Below, piece after piece: positions 46,067 through 57,525 of a stretch of 64,000 nt of DNA (positions within the stretch are counted from its first letter, which is position 1; every line of letters starts with the position of its first letter). The stretch comes from [Phialemoniopsis] sp. UDSM-2020 (Eukaryota; Ascomycota; Sordariomycetes; Thyridiales; Thyridiaceae): the NCBI GenBank assembly GCA_018873225.1, contig JAEILZ010000001.1, positions 1,798,001 to 1,862,000 on the forward strand, written 5' to 3'. Under the pieces are notes generated by a model, which worked only from the letters and a program-made list of their open reading frames with translations, searched no databases and had not been told where the DNA came from. The position numbers and the translations under genes are program-made.

Positions 46067-48670
46067 TCATCTCAGACCAAAGCGGGAAGAGAAATTAGCC
46101 ATGGCCTGGGCTGTGCGATTTGGCCCTTCGACTGAGTGTGTAAGTCTAGCGATAGCTGTGTTAGCGCAAGTCATGGTGAATACGGTCGTGAGGAGAGACA
46201 TACTTCTCAAGCAAGACTGGCCCATTGAGCGCATTGACACGGCCATACTTTCTGTTTCTTGTCGAGACGTCGTAGAATTCCTCGACGTTGTCGGTCTGCA
46301 TCAAGTTGACGGTCTGCTGGAGCTCATCCAGGTTCTGCTGCAGCATGAAGGCGTTCTCGAGGCCGCCCACAAACTCAACAAGATACTGAACGTCCTTGGC
46401 CAGCGCGGCGACGCCGTTGGGATTGATGTGTTTGACCTCTTGTGACAGAGGTAGAGCCTGCAATGGAATGAGTGGTTAGAGATGATCGAAAGTGAAAGAT
46501 GATGGGGTGGCATACTAGGATCTTGTCAGCGGCATGACTGAGCGCATCGAAGTAGATGAGCTCCTTGATCTCTCTTGGAAGCCCTAGCAGTGTGGAGTTC
46601 ATGATGTTCGACAGATACCTAGTCAGTGTCTGCATGTAGCTGCTTGGTTCCGTTTGCGATGTGGTGGACATCCTGGAAATGCACAGTCAGTGACAGCCCG
46701 AGGTCAAATATAGAAGGCGATACATACCAGTCGTATTCAGCCGTGTCGACCAAGTCATCAATCTTTGAATTAACCAATTCGAAGATGCGCTTCTCAGCCG
46801 TCTTCTTGTTGCTTCTGAACTGGTCGGTCGCGCTCAGTGTTACAGGCCCGCCAGCAGAGGTAGATGACCGAGCTCTAATCAGCAACTGCTCCAGCTCCTG
46901 GCAGGCAGTCTCAAAGTGCTCTAGGTTGATCAAGATCTGTACGATCTGGCCTAGGTACTGAGAGCTTAGCCGCTCCACGAGCGACTGGCAGACCTTTTGT
47001 GTCAATAATTCATCTAACGACTATTTCAGATGTTAGCAAAAGGTCTTGACTTGTAGATTAGCATAATACGTACCCTCCTGAGCGTATCATCGATGACATT
47101 GGGATGCTGGAAATGGTCGTCGGCGAAAAAGTAGAATTGGTTGAGAAAGTTGCGAATGTCTATGCAACAGAGAGGGTACATCTGAGAGAAGGGAAGGACG
47201 CAGGGGAATGTGAGCTCCTCGGCCGAGTGCTCCTGTGTGAACCAGCTGACGTTGACAACTTTTTCGTATTCTTCCATTGAGTTGATAGCCATGGGCATAT
47301 AGTCGTCCGTTGAGACAATCTCCTGGAAATCTTCGCTGAAGCGCCTCTTAAGCAATTCAGCGTACTTGTCAAACAACGTAAGCAGGAAGTTGTCGAGCAT
47401 GGAAACAGAGTAGCCCCATCCTTCCATAGTCTGGATGAACAGAGCAACCACTCCCTTGATCTTCAGTAGAATTTCGGCGTTGCTGACTTCTCTGAGCGCT
47501 TTCGAGATGAGAGTGATAGCTGTCTGGCACATGGAGTCCCACAGTTCGTCGACGTCAACTGCGGATCGCAGCTGCGGTAATCGCCTCATCGTGGCTTTTT
47601 CGATGATGGCAAAGCCCGCAATTCCCTCGAGCAAACTGCTCAGAGACGCCTCCTCGTCACTCTCGAGGTCCACTGAGTTGGGCAACAGGAGATCTTTTTG
47701 CTGCCTTCTCGTCGCCGCGTAATCCGACCGGAATCTGTCGATCTGACCCAGCGCATCATGAATATGCATGCATTCAAAGAGAGGCGTGAAGTCGATCTGG
47801 AGCTCCTCATTGTCTAAGACGTCGAACTCTTCGATTTCGTCAAAGACCAACTCAATAGCAGAGTTCAGCTTGAAGTTCTTCAGATAGTCGTTTTTGTCAA
47901 CCCGCTCCTTCTGCCTCGTCCTTCTCATCTCCGTATGGTAGAAAGCGACTTCGCCAAGATATTGCGACGTTTCTCGAATACGAAATAGCCATGTGTTCAG
48001 GTCCGTCATGACAGCCTCGGATATGGTCTTTTGAGACGCAGGTATGGACTTTTGAATCAGATCGGCGAGTCGATGCTGCGTGGCATACTTGTTTTGAATC
48101 GTGGGTACCAAATACTCGTTCTGAAGGTCCTCCAGTGACTTGAGTGCGCCATAGTACCTCTTCTTCTTGATCAACTCGTGCGCATGGTTGACGGCGTGGA
48201 GGATCTTGAGCGACTCTTTCAAGGCGTCGGATGCATCTGCAATGTTCTGTCGGACAGCCCTTGTATTGACAAGACCCTGCTTCTGCTCGGCCAATTTCTC
48301 CGTGCTCGCCTGGATTGACTGATTGAGTTCGAGGATCTCCGCCGTCAAAGCCACCGTTCCTTCGCGGACTTTCTGGAGCTGGTTGACTGAGCCTAGGAAC
48401 TCCTCGTGCTTCGTCAAGCCAATCGTTTCAATGTCTGCCTCTCGCTCCTCCGAATAGCGGGACAAGCTCTGTACGAGAGCATTCGTTCGACTGCTGAGCG
48501 TCGCATCCTTAAGAACCGGTATCAGCTGGTCGAGGAAATCCGAGTCTGACGAGGAGAGTATGATCTGCACAAAAGAGCGTCAGCGGGGGGCCATGAAGCA
48601 CAAGAGCGCGGTAATGTACCTGAGAAACGGCGGAGCCGTAGTCATCATAGGACTGAGCCTTACGAGGCAT
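46067..48670 (-). CDS. sec15: Exocyst complex subunit Sec15
   Basis: Join complement(46067-46145, 46204-46457, 46516-46672, 46728-47020, 47074-48564, 48620-48670); 774 residues. Exon 1 supplies MPRKAQSYDDYGSAVSQ and is followed by IILSSSDSDFLDQLIPVLKD. The N-terminal half is coiled coil (ILELNQSIQASTEKLAEQKQ, RYYGALKSLEDLQNEYL). The C-terminal half is the helical-rod Sec15 domain (LDNFLLTLFDKYAELLKRRF, IRNFLNQFYFFADDH). In yeast Sec15 links the exocyst to the Rab GTPase Sec4 on secretory vesicles for tethering at growth sites. The last exon was assigned because ...VLLEK runs into a GTATGT donor with CTAAC and a CGCTAG acceptor. Splicing there gives a tail ending SSRFGLR; reading through would add 13 unrelated residues. 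Confidence 0.92.
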
Positions 48671-50425
48671 GTTGACGTGGCCTTGCGAAGTAACAGGGCG
48701 ATCAGATCAATGAGGTCGCACACTGGCGAGAGCGCATCCTCAGACGCTAGGTGCTCCGAGATTACCAGCGCGCTCCGGGCAAGTGTAGACGTGAGCTTGA
48801 TAGCTTAGCAATAGTCAAAGGCAGTTAAGCACATATATCGCGAGACGTGATGGGGTAAGCAGGTCTTTTGGGCAGGCTGATGTCAGGGTAGTCGGTCTTC
48901 AAGCAATGAAGGAGCTCAAACATGGGGTTGGGATTGGCATCGAAGCCGACACGGCGCCAATGCGCTAAGACTGTGTGTAGGCACCCATGAGAATGCACTT
49001 TATTAGCGTGACACCCTTGCTGATACACCACTAATTGGGATCTTGAAGTGTGGGGAAAGGTGCTACACCAATCAGTGAGATGCACCATCTATGTTCGCAA
49101 CGACACAACAAGAAATGCCTAGCGAAAGCGTGCCCATTGTCGACATCTTCTTTCTTTAGGTATTAAGTTTTTCTTTATCAAGGTAATGTGAACCATCCTC
49201 AGCTAGCTGTCGTTCGAAGCAGCGTTTCTGTACAATGTTTTCCCTACACCATGGATGTCAGGGGCTTCAACTGCCCCGTGTAAGTGGCGTGTCGGAATAT
49301 CTTGTTGCAACTGCCACACTCGGGGCTCAACAACTTGAGCATACGAGTGCGTTCAAGATGCCTTGCAGTTCTTAGGTACTTGACTTTTATAAATCACCAT
49401 GGACAGTAGCTCTTAGGAGACCTTTGACACATGGTCTCAGCTCGTTGCTGTCATAGGGGGGAGAGTTATACACGCAAGCTGCGCAAACTACGGATAACAC
49501 CAGATACAAAACCAGCGCTGGGAAATTGGGAGCTCGACCACAGAGGCAAAAGTAGAGATATTTGCCCACCTGTGTACCTAGATTCATACGAGTGTTGTAA
49601 TATCTCGCCCACGTTACTAGACTCGTGCTCTCCTGTTTGGCAAGCATTATGTTCCTCACTCACGTCAAAAGCCCCTTGCAAAGGGCTATTGCGACCATGC
49701 TGCGCCGGAGGAGATTCCGGTTTGGTTGACCAGTAGAATTCAATGATGGCTCATAATTCAGTCATTATCTCCCAGCGAGATCAGCTTGTGGCTTCGGACC
49801 GGAAGGCGTGCCAATGACTGCTCATCCGACCAAACTCACCTGTAACCACGTTCCTACCCCCTGCACATTGCCTTGTCACTCGACACTCACTTCCTTCTGA
49901 GTTGATTGTGAGACTTGCGTGGTCATTTGAAAGGAGCGCCTACCTTCACAAGTGGTCTCTCCGTCTTTTGCTGCGGACGTAACCTCCTATTCTTCCTCCT
50001 GCCAAAGTTTCAATTCATTGAATCGAGGGCAGTGAGGGCGCCTTCATTCCTTCCTTTTTGGATTCACCCTCAATTGTTGGATTTCTCTCTGATTTATTCA
50101 TTCTCAAAGCTTCTGCCCACTCTCTTAGTCTTTTTTTGGCAAGAGACGAGATTTCATCACTTCGATCCGGTCTTTGACCTCGCATGCAGGCCGTGAATGA
50201 AGGCTGCCTGGCAAGTCATTCTCATCCAAAATCCCCGTTCCTTTTAATGAGATCTTCTTCGATATCTTCGAGAAGTACTCTGTCTTCCTGCAGATCAAGA
50301 ACCTACCCATCTCGGTCAGCCCATCCCAGCTCCCGACTCTGGTCATTACCCTCCAACGCACAATTCACTGCCGTCTCAACAACAAGCCAACCCCGGGCAC
50401 AGGATCACCATCCCCCAGGCCTAAC
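48671..50425. promoter_or_regulatory. Divergent intergenic region (SEC15 / Mei2-like)
   Basis: 1.75 kb holding two promoters. The right end from about 49950 is T/C-rich and looks like the Mei2-like 5' leader. Short overlapping ORFs of 70-100 codons near 49390-49740 lie on both strands and have no domain content. Confidence 0.5.
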
Positions 50426-53082
50426 ATGGCGACTCAAGAGCTAGGAAACCACTCGTGCTCTCCTCACTCTTCCAGCGCTGGTGCCGATTCTTACAAACAT
50501 GACGGTACACCAGACACTCGCCTCACTGCCTTTTCCCCTGAGGGCAACTCTGCCAAGTCTCTCAAGCCTCCCTCCTCTCTGAATATGCTCAGTTCGAGTA
50601 TCAGATCTAAGGCCTTTCCACCCGAGAAAGTGCCTAGCTTCTGTAGAGACGACAACCACGACGACAAGGATCCGTTCATAAGCTCCATGACTGACTCGAA
50701 AGACCAGCCCAAACTCTCGGCAACCGCCTCTGCATTCCGTCCCCATCTCGGACAAGGAGCCATGGCCACACCTGGACAAGCCACTCCGCAGGTCGAACGA
50801 CAGCCTCCGGTCTCTCCATATCTGAGCACAGAGATGGACATCTCCCGTTGCATTCTCGTCTCGTCGCCTGCCAAGCGGCTCTCAGAAGCTGATATCGACA
50901 CTTACATCTCGGTACGACACCCATGAGTGCAAACTGTCGGCTGTTATTGTGCTAAATCGTCTTAGACTCTTGATTGTGTCGGGCTATCTCTTCAAGGCAC
51001 AAAGCAAACATTTGCGAAGGAAAATGGTGTATTGCTCCGTTTTACCAACATCCGTGACGCATTCACAATCCACCAAAATGCCAGACTTGGCGGGTCGGAC
51101 TGGGCCGCTATCTTCGTATCGAGCCCCAAGCCTGCTGCGGTACGTATATTGATGCTGAGATTCGGGACTTTCCTGTACTGATTATTATCTCGTGATCTTT
51201 CAGGAGGCATCTTTCGAGGCTATTCTGCCACCGACCGCACCAGAGGGCCAGCTCAGTCTTCTGGCTCGTGTGCAGCAAGGCCGTATGGATCCTGTCCAAG
51301 TTGAGGCAACCGTCCTCCATGTCCTACAAGATGAAGGAGACTTGTTTGCCTTTCAGCTACACGCCAGTTTTCATAACGGCGCTCTAACCGCTACCATTGA
51401 GTTTGCTGATGTCAATGTGGCATCGGACTTCTACTCCAGGTACAATTCGGTCACTGTCGAAGTAAGTGTTACCTCTGTTATCTCTCAGCTCAGGTCTAAT
51501 CCAATATCTTGTAGGGTATTCAACTGGTTCTTACCTTTCACAAAATTGCACGACCACAACAGCAGCATGATCAGCCTGCTGAACCCAACACTCCAGCAAG
51601 TACCCCGCTCCGTAACAACGTCAATGTTAACGACATCGGTTCGGCGTTCGACAATCTGTCAATGGGACTGTCTCCACCTGCCAGTGGCATTGGTCCTACC
51701 ATCCTAGGCCAACATGTCCAACCCCATGGATTTCCTCTTCAGTCACAGCCAGGACTTTACCCTGTCATTTACCGCCCATCTGTGGTGAATGAAGTGTTCT
51801 ACGAGCCAACCCCCCGTCCTCAAGCGTTGAGTCTCGCCACAGAGGGCTTCCCACTTCCCAGGCCTTACTACAACCCAACGGTCGCCGTTCAAGGGATTCA
51901 CCCCCACGATGATCTTGCCACTCCCAGATCGATGCATGTTCGACCGTACGGCCGACGCCAAAATGCCATGCGAGTTACTCGGTCAACATACTACAATGCA
52001 GCTGGTCATCACAATCATGTCGATGTCGCCCGGATCCGTGAGGGCATTGACGTCCGCACCACGGTTCGTCTCATTGTCCCTCGGTCAATGTGAACAAATT
52101 TACTAAAACTATCTTCACAGATCATGCTTCGGAACATTCCCAACAAAGTCGACCAGGCAATGCTGAAGCGCATCGTAGATGAGTCGAGCTGGGGCAAATA
52201 TGACTTCATGTATCTACGGATCGACTTTGCAAACGACTGCAAGTAAGTGTAGACGAACGCATGCCTTGCCCTGTTAGTCCAAAGCTAACATGGCACCATA
52301 GTGTCGGCTACGCATTCATAAATTTTGTAGATGTGAGTGTCAACTCTGGTCGGACCTTCTTGACATCTGCTAACTGATATTTAACAGCCTCTTGACATTA
52401 TCGACGTCAGTAATACCCACCTGCATCCTTCAGAACCTTCGCTAACCCAGATGTAGTTTGTGAATGCCCGAGGCAATCAGAGATGGTAGGGATATCAGGC
52501 GTCCTGCGTTACGTCTGAATGCTCACCCGTGTTAGGAATTGCTTCAAGAGTGACAAGGTCGCAGAGATCTCGTATGCCAGTAAGTCACATTCCTGGGTAG
52601 ACTCAGTGAGGTCTTTCACACGCTGACACCCACCAGCCATCCAGGGCAAGGATTGCCTTGTCCAGAAGTTCCGCAACAGCTCTGTCATGCTCGAGGCTCC
52701 TCACTATCGACCCAAGGTAGTAAAGATCATGGGCAAATCGGTCAGAACATACATGCTAATGTGATCAAAGCTTTACTTCACTTCCAACGGCCCAATGCCG
52801 GACTTGGCGGGACAGGAGGAGCCGTTTCCAGATCCTGATAACCAGTCGAAGATGAAGCGTAGTTGCGAGAATGCAGAGCATGTCGGTGAGTTGGTGACCT
52901 ACCGAGAGGATCTGGGCCAAATTGCTGAGTCGTTTCTAGGGCTCTTCACCCCAAACGCTGGTCAACATTTCCGCGATGAGCAACGCCGCCGTCGATCACA
53001 GTTCGACCGAGGAACAAGACTTGCTGCCCTTGAGGAGTACGACTACGAGTCTAACTTCAACCGCATGTACTCGCTGCAGTGA
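50426..53082 (+). CDS. Mei2-like RNA-binding protein
   Basis: Join 50426-50911, 50966-51139, 51204-51461, 51515-52063, 52121-52242, 52302-52332, 52388-52405, 52457-52485, 52536-52579, 52637-52716, 52771-52885, 52940-53082; 682 residues. The N-terminal part is Ser/Pro-rich, followed by two degenerate RRM-like regions (residues about 160-350). The C-terminal RRM_2 domain of the Mei2 family begins at residue 490: IMLRNIPNKVDQAMLKRI, YDFMYLRIDFANDCN, VGYAFINFVD (RNP1), SDKVAEISYATIQGK, VQKFRNSSVMLEAPHYRPKL. In fission yeast Mei2 binds the meiRNA and drives meiotic entry. Here a role in sexual development is inference from the family. The RRM is cut by introns into exons of 122, 31, 18, 29, 44 and 80 nt, each join restoring the motif. 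Confidence 0.92.
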
Positions 53083-53741
53083 GCTGCACCGAACTGATGC
53101 CAATCCTTCAATCTGTGAAGCATCTCACAGGTCTTGTTGTGCTGCCGGGGTCTCTGGTCGCAGCTCCAGTCTTGCTACCTCGTTTGCTATATCCGAGATA
53201 CACCCCGACAACTATCTGTACTTTTTCCAGACTTGCTATAATCGCCAAGTCCGTGGCATTCAATTTTGTCGTGTATACTGCGAAGTCATCAAAGCAACAC
53301 AAAAACAAGGACCGGGAGTATTACTTTTGAGTATCCCATAATCAATCTAATCGGGGTCAGTGCCCATTCCTTGGTCATGAGCGAGTGGCGTACGGCTTCC
53401 AGCCTAGTAAGACTGTACAAGATAGTGTTGGAGAAGGTCGAGAACGAATACTCGTCGGCTCAGAGCAGTCTAGGAAAGGACGGACGTCACAACAACTTGG
53501 ACCAGGGAACAAAGGGGTTGGCTCGCACACCATGCAAACTTTTTGAGGTCGGGGCCTTGGAAGGATAAAAATAGAATTAGAACTACCAGATTGATTTTAT
53601 GACAGGAGAGTTTCTCCATAGGTGTGATTGTTCCAATATGCATGCATGCAGGTTTTTATTATGTATGTACTGTGGATGTATGTACTCCGTGTCATGTCCC
53701 AAGCGTCATAAAACAAGATAATCATCTCAAACGTACCGGCC
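53083..53741. other. Convergent 3' intergenic region (Mei2-like / SUN protein)
   Basis: 659 bp between converging stops. A 100-codon ORF at 53266-53568 has no domain and is probably chance. The right end is AT-rich, as expected for 3' untranslated sequence. Confidence 0.5.
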
Positions 53742-56576
53742 TCAACTCGGGTCTTCTGGCAACGCAGGCAGCGGTTTTCTTGCGTTACCCACGGCTGAAG
53801 TGGAGGACAACGTAGAGCTCACCCTGAGTTCTCCATTCTCGCAGCCTTCGTGGTCATCAGCGGGGGATGTGTCCTGTTGGGTTGGTGTGACCGCGTCCAC
53901 GTCTACCTCGCTGATGCTATCGGGCTTCGGCGAGTTCCAATTCTTCTCCTCTTCCTCAAAATAGGAGGGCTGGGCCGTCGGCGGCGAGCCTTCGCGACTG
54001 GCAGACTCGGACGTCGGCGTCAGGGGCAACACTTTGTCCGGGTACGACTTGCTGCGCGAAAGCGCCCTAGCGCGAGCATCACCGGACCCACCGCCACCGA
54101 AGCCGCCTCCGCGGTAGGGCGACGTCGTGGGCGAGCCCATCATAGCGCCGCCGCCGTACTGGTGCAGCAGGGCGAGGTCGAGCAGGGCCGCCGCGCCGCC
54201 GCGCGAGTCCCCGAACACGAGGCTGCCGCTGGCGCCGATGCCGCGCGAGAAGATGACGAGGACGAGGCACGAGAGCAGCAGGACGGCCTGGAGGATGGCC
54301 ATGCGCTTCTGGAAGACGACCTCGTCTGCGAGGAGGGACAGTCTGTCCGAGAGGGCGACGATCTCGCGCTCGGAGCGCTCGCGCTGCGACTCGAGGGCGA
54401 TGACGGTCGACTGCCAGACCTGGTCGTACTGCTGGCGGGCGGCGCGGAGCTCGGCGAGCACGGTGCCGTTGAGCGAGTCGAGGAAGGCGTCGACGCGGGC
54501 GATCTGGCGGCGCTCCATCTTGCCGAGGGCCTCGCGGAGGAAGAGGCTCTGGTCCTCGATGTATTGCAGGGAGAGCGACGTGTTGGACTCGAGGAGCTGG
54601 AGGCGCTTGGTGATGGACTTGAAGAAGGACTCCTGGACCGTTGGAGAGGGAGAGGGCGGCGGCGGTGGGGAGGAGCCGCCGTTGTGGTTGTTATTATTAT
54701 GCGCCTTGTCGGACGAGGGCGTCGATGCTGACGACGTCCGGTTCCTGGAGGCTTGGTGGGGTTTGGGAAGGAGGGTGGTGGGCTTGTGAGACCTCGTAGT
54801 CGTGGGCGAGGATGGCGATGCCTTGTTGTTGCTCTGCTTCTGTTGTTGGGCGGACGCAGCGGGGGTAGATGTGCTGGTTCTTGACTGAGAATGGGCGGAT
54901 TGTGTCGGTCCGCTTGAGGTGTTGTTTACTTTGTTTGCTTGCGTGTTCTTGGTGGTGTCGACGGAAGTAGAGGATGTAGGGACGCTCCCGTCGTTGGCAG
55001 ATGATTTGGATGAAGATGCCGAAGCTTTCTGTGCTGAGGCGGTGTTTGGATCCGTCGTGACAGCTTCATTGCTCGAAGATGAGCCATTCCCGGATGGCGG
55101 TGTGGTACTTGCCCCGGCATTGTTGGAGCTTGCTTGGCCGTTCTCGCCATTGTTAGGAGGCGTCGAAGATGTCTCAGCAGCCGAAGACGAGATGGGGCAG
55201 ATATTGCTCGATGCCTCGCTGTAAAATATGGGATGCCAAGGTGATAGCTCGGGCTCAGAGAAGAACTCATACTCGTGATATACCTTCTCATTTTCCGGCT
55301 CAGGCACGTCAACCTCGACAGTTTCGCTGGCGGCAGCTTCAGGACGCTCAGCGACGTCTTGCACGTTCTCAAACGTCTCCTCATCATCTTCGCGGCCGCC
55401 TTCACTCTCCTTCCAGGAGTCGAGCATGCGAGTACCGTGGACTCGGAAGAGCGAGACCGGGCAGTAGTACTCGTTGCCGTAGTGCGTGAGCAGCTCGATG
55501 CGGATGTACTTTGCCCAGATCTGCGGGTGCTCGATCAAGAAGGGCTGGATATCGCGCGAGTTTCTCGCCTCGAATATGCCGAGCTCCTTCCACTTCTCGA
55601 GCTTGACGGGGTACCGGTCGCTGACACTAACGCGGAATCGGCGGATCATGCTCGAGAAGAACTCAAAGTTGGCGAGAACGACGGTGTCGACAAGGATATC
55701 GTCACTCAGCTCGACGATGAAGTACTTGTTTTGAGTGTTGCACTCTAGCAGCATGTACGAGTCCTTGTTCTCCACCAGGATGGCTTTGGCGTTCTTAGCG
55801 CCAGAGCTCGTCTTGAGGACCGTGGCGCCGGCATCGAAGGAGGCGTAGGAGAAGCGCTCTTTGCACGTCTTGCCGGCATCCTTGCTGCGATAGTACTGTG
55901 TCCTGCCGTCATCGTACAAGACGGCGTCCCTACCCCTGGGCTCCTCTCTGGCCTGATCCGGAGAAGCGCCGGACCCTGAGGTCAGCTCGGAGACCTTCTC
56001 TGACAGGGCATCGAAGTCGAGGGCGATCTCTCCGTCATCGTCGAGGCTATCGAGGTTGCCGTTGGTCGAGCCGCTGTACCCGTCGCCCCTATGCTCCTGC
56101 TTCTTGCGCGCCTGCAGGTCCGCGGGGTCCTGTCCGGACTTCCGTAGCTGCAGCTCCTTCCACTCCTCGAACGACATGAAGGAGCTGGTTGCCAGATCCT
56201 GCCCGTCGTCCTCCTCTATTCTGTCCTTTGCCTTATCGGCTGCCTCGTTCCCTCCTGCCGTGGCATTCTGAACATCGGTCGGCGCCGAGCCCGTCTCTTG
56301 CGCCGTGTGCGCCCCTGCGCCATTGGTGGCGGTAGCATCTTGACTGACCCAGTTCGTCCGTAGGCACTGCTGCGGCAGGGTATGTGTTATGTAGTTGATC
56401 GTCCTCGACTCGCACTGCTGAGGCCCCGCGGTCGGGGTGCGGCCTCCGCCGGACGTGGGTATCTCATGGGACGAGGCCGCCGCAGCGACGGCGGTGAAGG
56501 GGTCGCATGAGGTGCCCAGCAGCAGCGCCGCCACCACGAGAAAGGACGTCAGGCGGCTGGGCGACTGCAGTCGCAT
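53742..56576 (-). CDS. SLP1-type SUN-domain ER membrane protein
   Basis: Single exon, 944 residues; the first ATG at 56576 gives a signal peptide (MRLQSPSRLTSFLVVAALLL). The SUN domain spans about residues 235-385 with RFSYASFDAGATVLKTS, NKYFIVELSDDILVDTVVLA, FFSSMIRRFRVSVSDRYP and WAKYIRIELLTHYGNEYYC. A Ser/Thr/Asn-rich linker follows (about 420-640), then a coiled coil (ITKRLQLLESNTSLSLQYIE to about 750), a transmembrane helix at about 757-780 (MAILQAVLLLSCLVLVIFSR), and a Gly-rich cytosolic tail. This order matches the SLP1/osteopotentia family, not nuclear-envelope SUN proteins. Yeast Slp1 works with Emp65 to protect soluble ER proteins from degradation. Intronless, unlike most neighbours. 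Confidence 0.88.
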   Translation of the reverse strand: MRLQSPSRLTSFLVVAALLLGTSCDPFTAVAAAASSHEIPTSGGGRTPTAGPQQCESRTINYITHTLPQQCLRTNWVSQDATATNGAGAHTAQETGSAPTDVQNATAGGNEAADKAKDRIEEDDGQDLATSSFMSFEEWKELQLRKSGQDPADLQARKKQEHRGDGYSGSTNGNLDSLDDDGEIALDFDALSEKVSELTSGSGASPDQAREEPRGRDAVLYDDGRTQYYRSKDAGKTCKERFSYASFDAGATVLKTSSGAKNAKAILVENKDSYMLLECNTQNKYFIVELSDDILVDTVVLANFEFFSSMIRRFRVSVSDRYPVKLEKWKELGIFEARNSRDIQPFLIEHPQIWAKYIRIELLTHYGNEYYCPVSLFRVHGTRMLDSWKESEGGREDDEETFENVQDVAERPEAAASETVEVDVPEPENEKVYHEYEFFSEPELSPWHPIFYSEASSNICPISSSAAETSSTPPNNGENGQASSNNAGASTTPPSGNGSSSSNEAVTTDPNTASAQKASASSSKSSANDGSVPTSSTSVDTTKNTQANKVNNTSSGPTQSAHSQSRTSTSTPAASAQQQKQSNNKASPSSPTTTRSHKPTTLLPKPHQASRNRTSSASTPSSDKAHNNNNHNGGSSPPPPPSPSPTVQESFFKSITKRLQLLESNTSLSLQYIEDQSLFLREALGKMERRQIARVDAFLDSLNGTVLAELRAARQQYDQVWQSTVIALESQRERSEREIVALSDRLSLLADEVVFQKRMAILQAVLLLSCLVLVIFSRGIGASGSLVFGDSRGGAAALLDLALLHQYGGGAMMGSPTTSPYRGGGFGGGGSGDARARALSRSKSYPDKVLPLTPTSESASREGSPPTAQPSYFEEEEKNWNSPKPDSISEVDVDAVTPTQQDTSPADDHEGCENGELRVSSTLSSTSAVGNARKPLPALPEDPS

Positions 56577-57525
56577 CGTGCGTGTATGATCTGTCTGTGG
56601 CCACTCTTTGGTACCGGTCTGCTCTGCCCTTCTCTCTTTGTGCTCAGAAGCGGGTGTGACGTCGGTCCATGGTACTGAGCAAAGCCAATCACTTGCGCCA
56701 GTAGAGAGTGGGTTGGTCGATAAGCCCTGTCGTCCTCGAAGAATACCAGGTTGCTCGTTCGGTTGTCGTTTGGTGGTGTCGTGATCTATTGGAGGCTCAA
56801 GAGACAAAGCAAGTTGACAGCTTGTCCTCGACCAGTCGGGTAGGCTAATTCGTTTGGCTGCAGACAGTACACAAAAAAAGAGTTATCTATTGTCGATGTT
56901 GGGGGTTGCATTTGAGGGGCTGGACTGGCTAGCTACACGAGTCACTGGGCTATTGAGCCGCCGTTTCTGCACTGCATAATCCAATCTTCTGGGGCGCCAT
57001 AGAAAATCCTGCTTGGCACCAAACGCACCCCAGCCGATACTCCATGTGGTCATCTCCCTAAATTTAGCGTCTTGTTTTAGCGGTCTACGTGGCGTCAAGC
57101 TTTGCACCCAGGCCCGACTAGGGCAGCTACAGGACCCATTTCAGCCCCATGACTTGGATTGGAATAACACCTGTGGACAAGTCAGCGTAACGTTAGATCA
57201 GACGGCTCATCTTGGGAGGCCGGCTGACGTCCCGTTTCGTAAAAGTGTAAGGCGAGAAAGACAGTTTCAAGCTTGTGAATGAGAACGGAAAATGCTTGGA
57301 ACTAGAAGCATGTCTGTTTATGTTTCTATGGTGGAAATGCTCAGTCTCTACTGCTTCTAATGCCAGGTCAATGTGCTGCAATCAAACCTCCCAAAGATAA
57401 CCAGGATATGAAAACGCCATCCATGCCAATCAATGCAACCATTACCAAATGTATGCTGACGAAAGTAGGGCCTGCTGCCAAAAGGAAGTCCTAATGCAAA
57501 TCAAGAACCCCCGCCTCGCTGTGGG
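56577..57525. other. Intergenic region between the CLC channel and SUN gene
   Basis: 949 bp between two minus-strand genes, holding the SUN-gene promoter and the channel 3' end. The SUN reading frame stays open upstream to 56807 without an ATG. No other feature is recognised. Confidence 0.5.
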
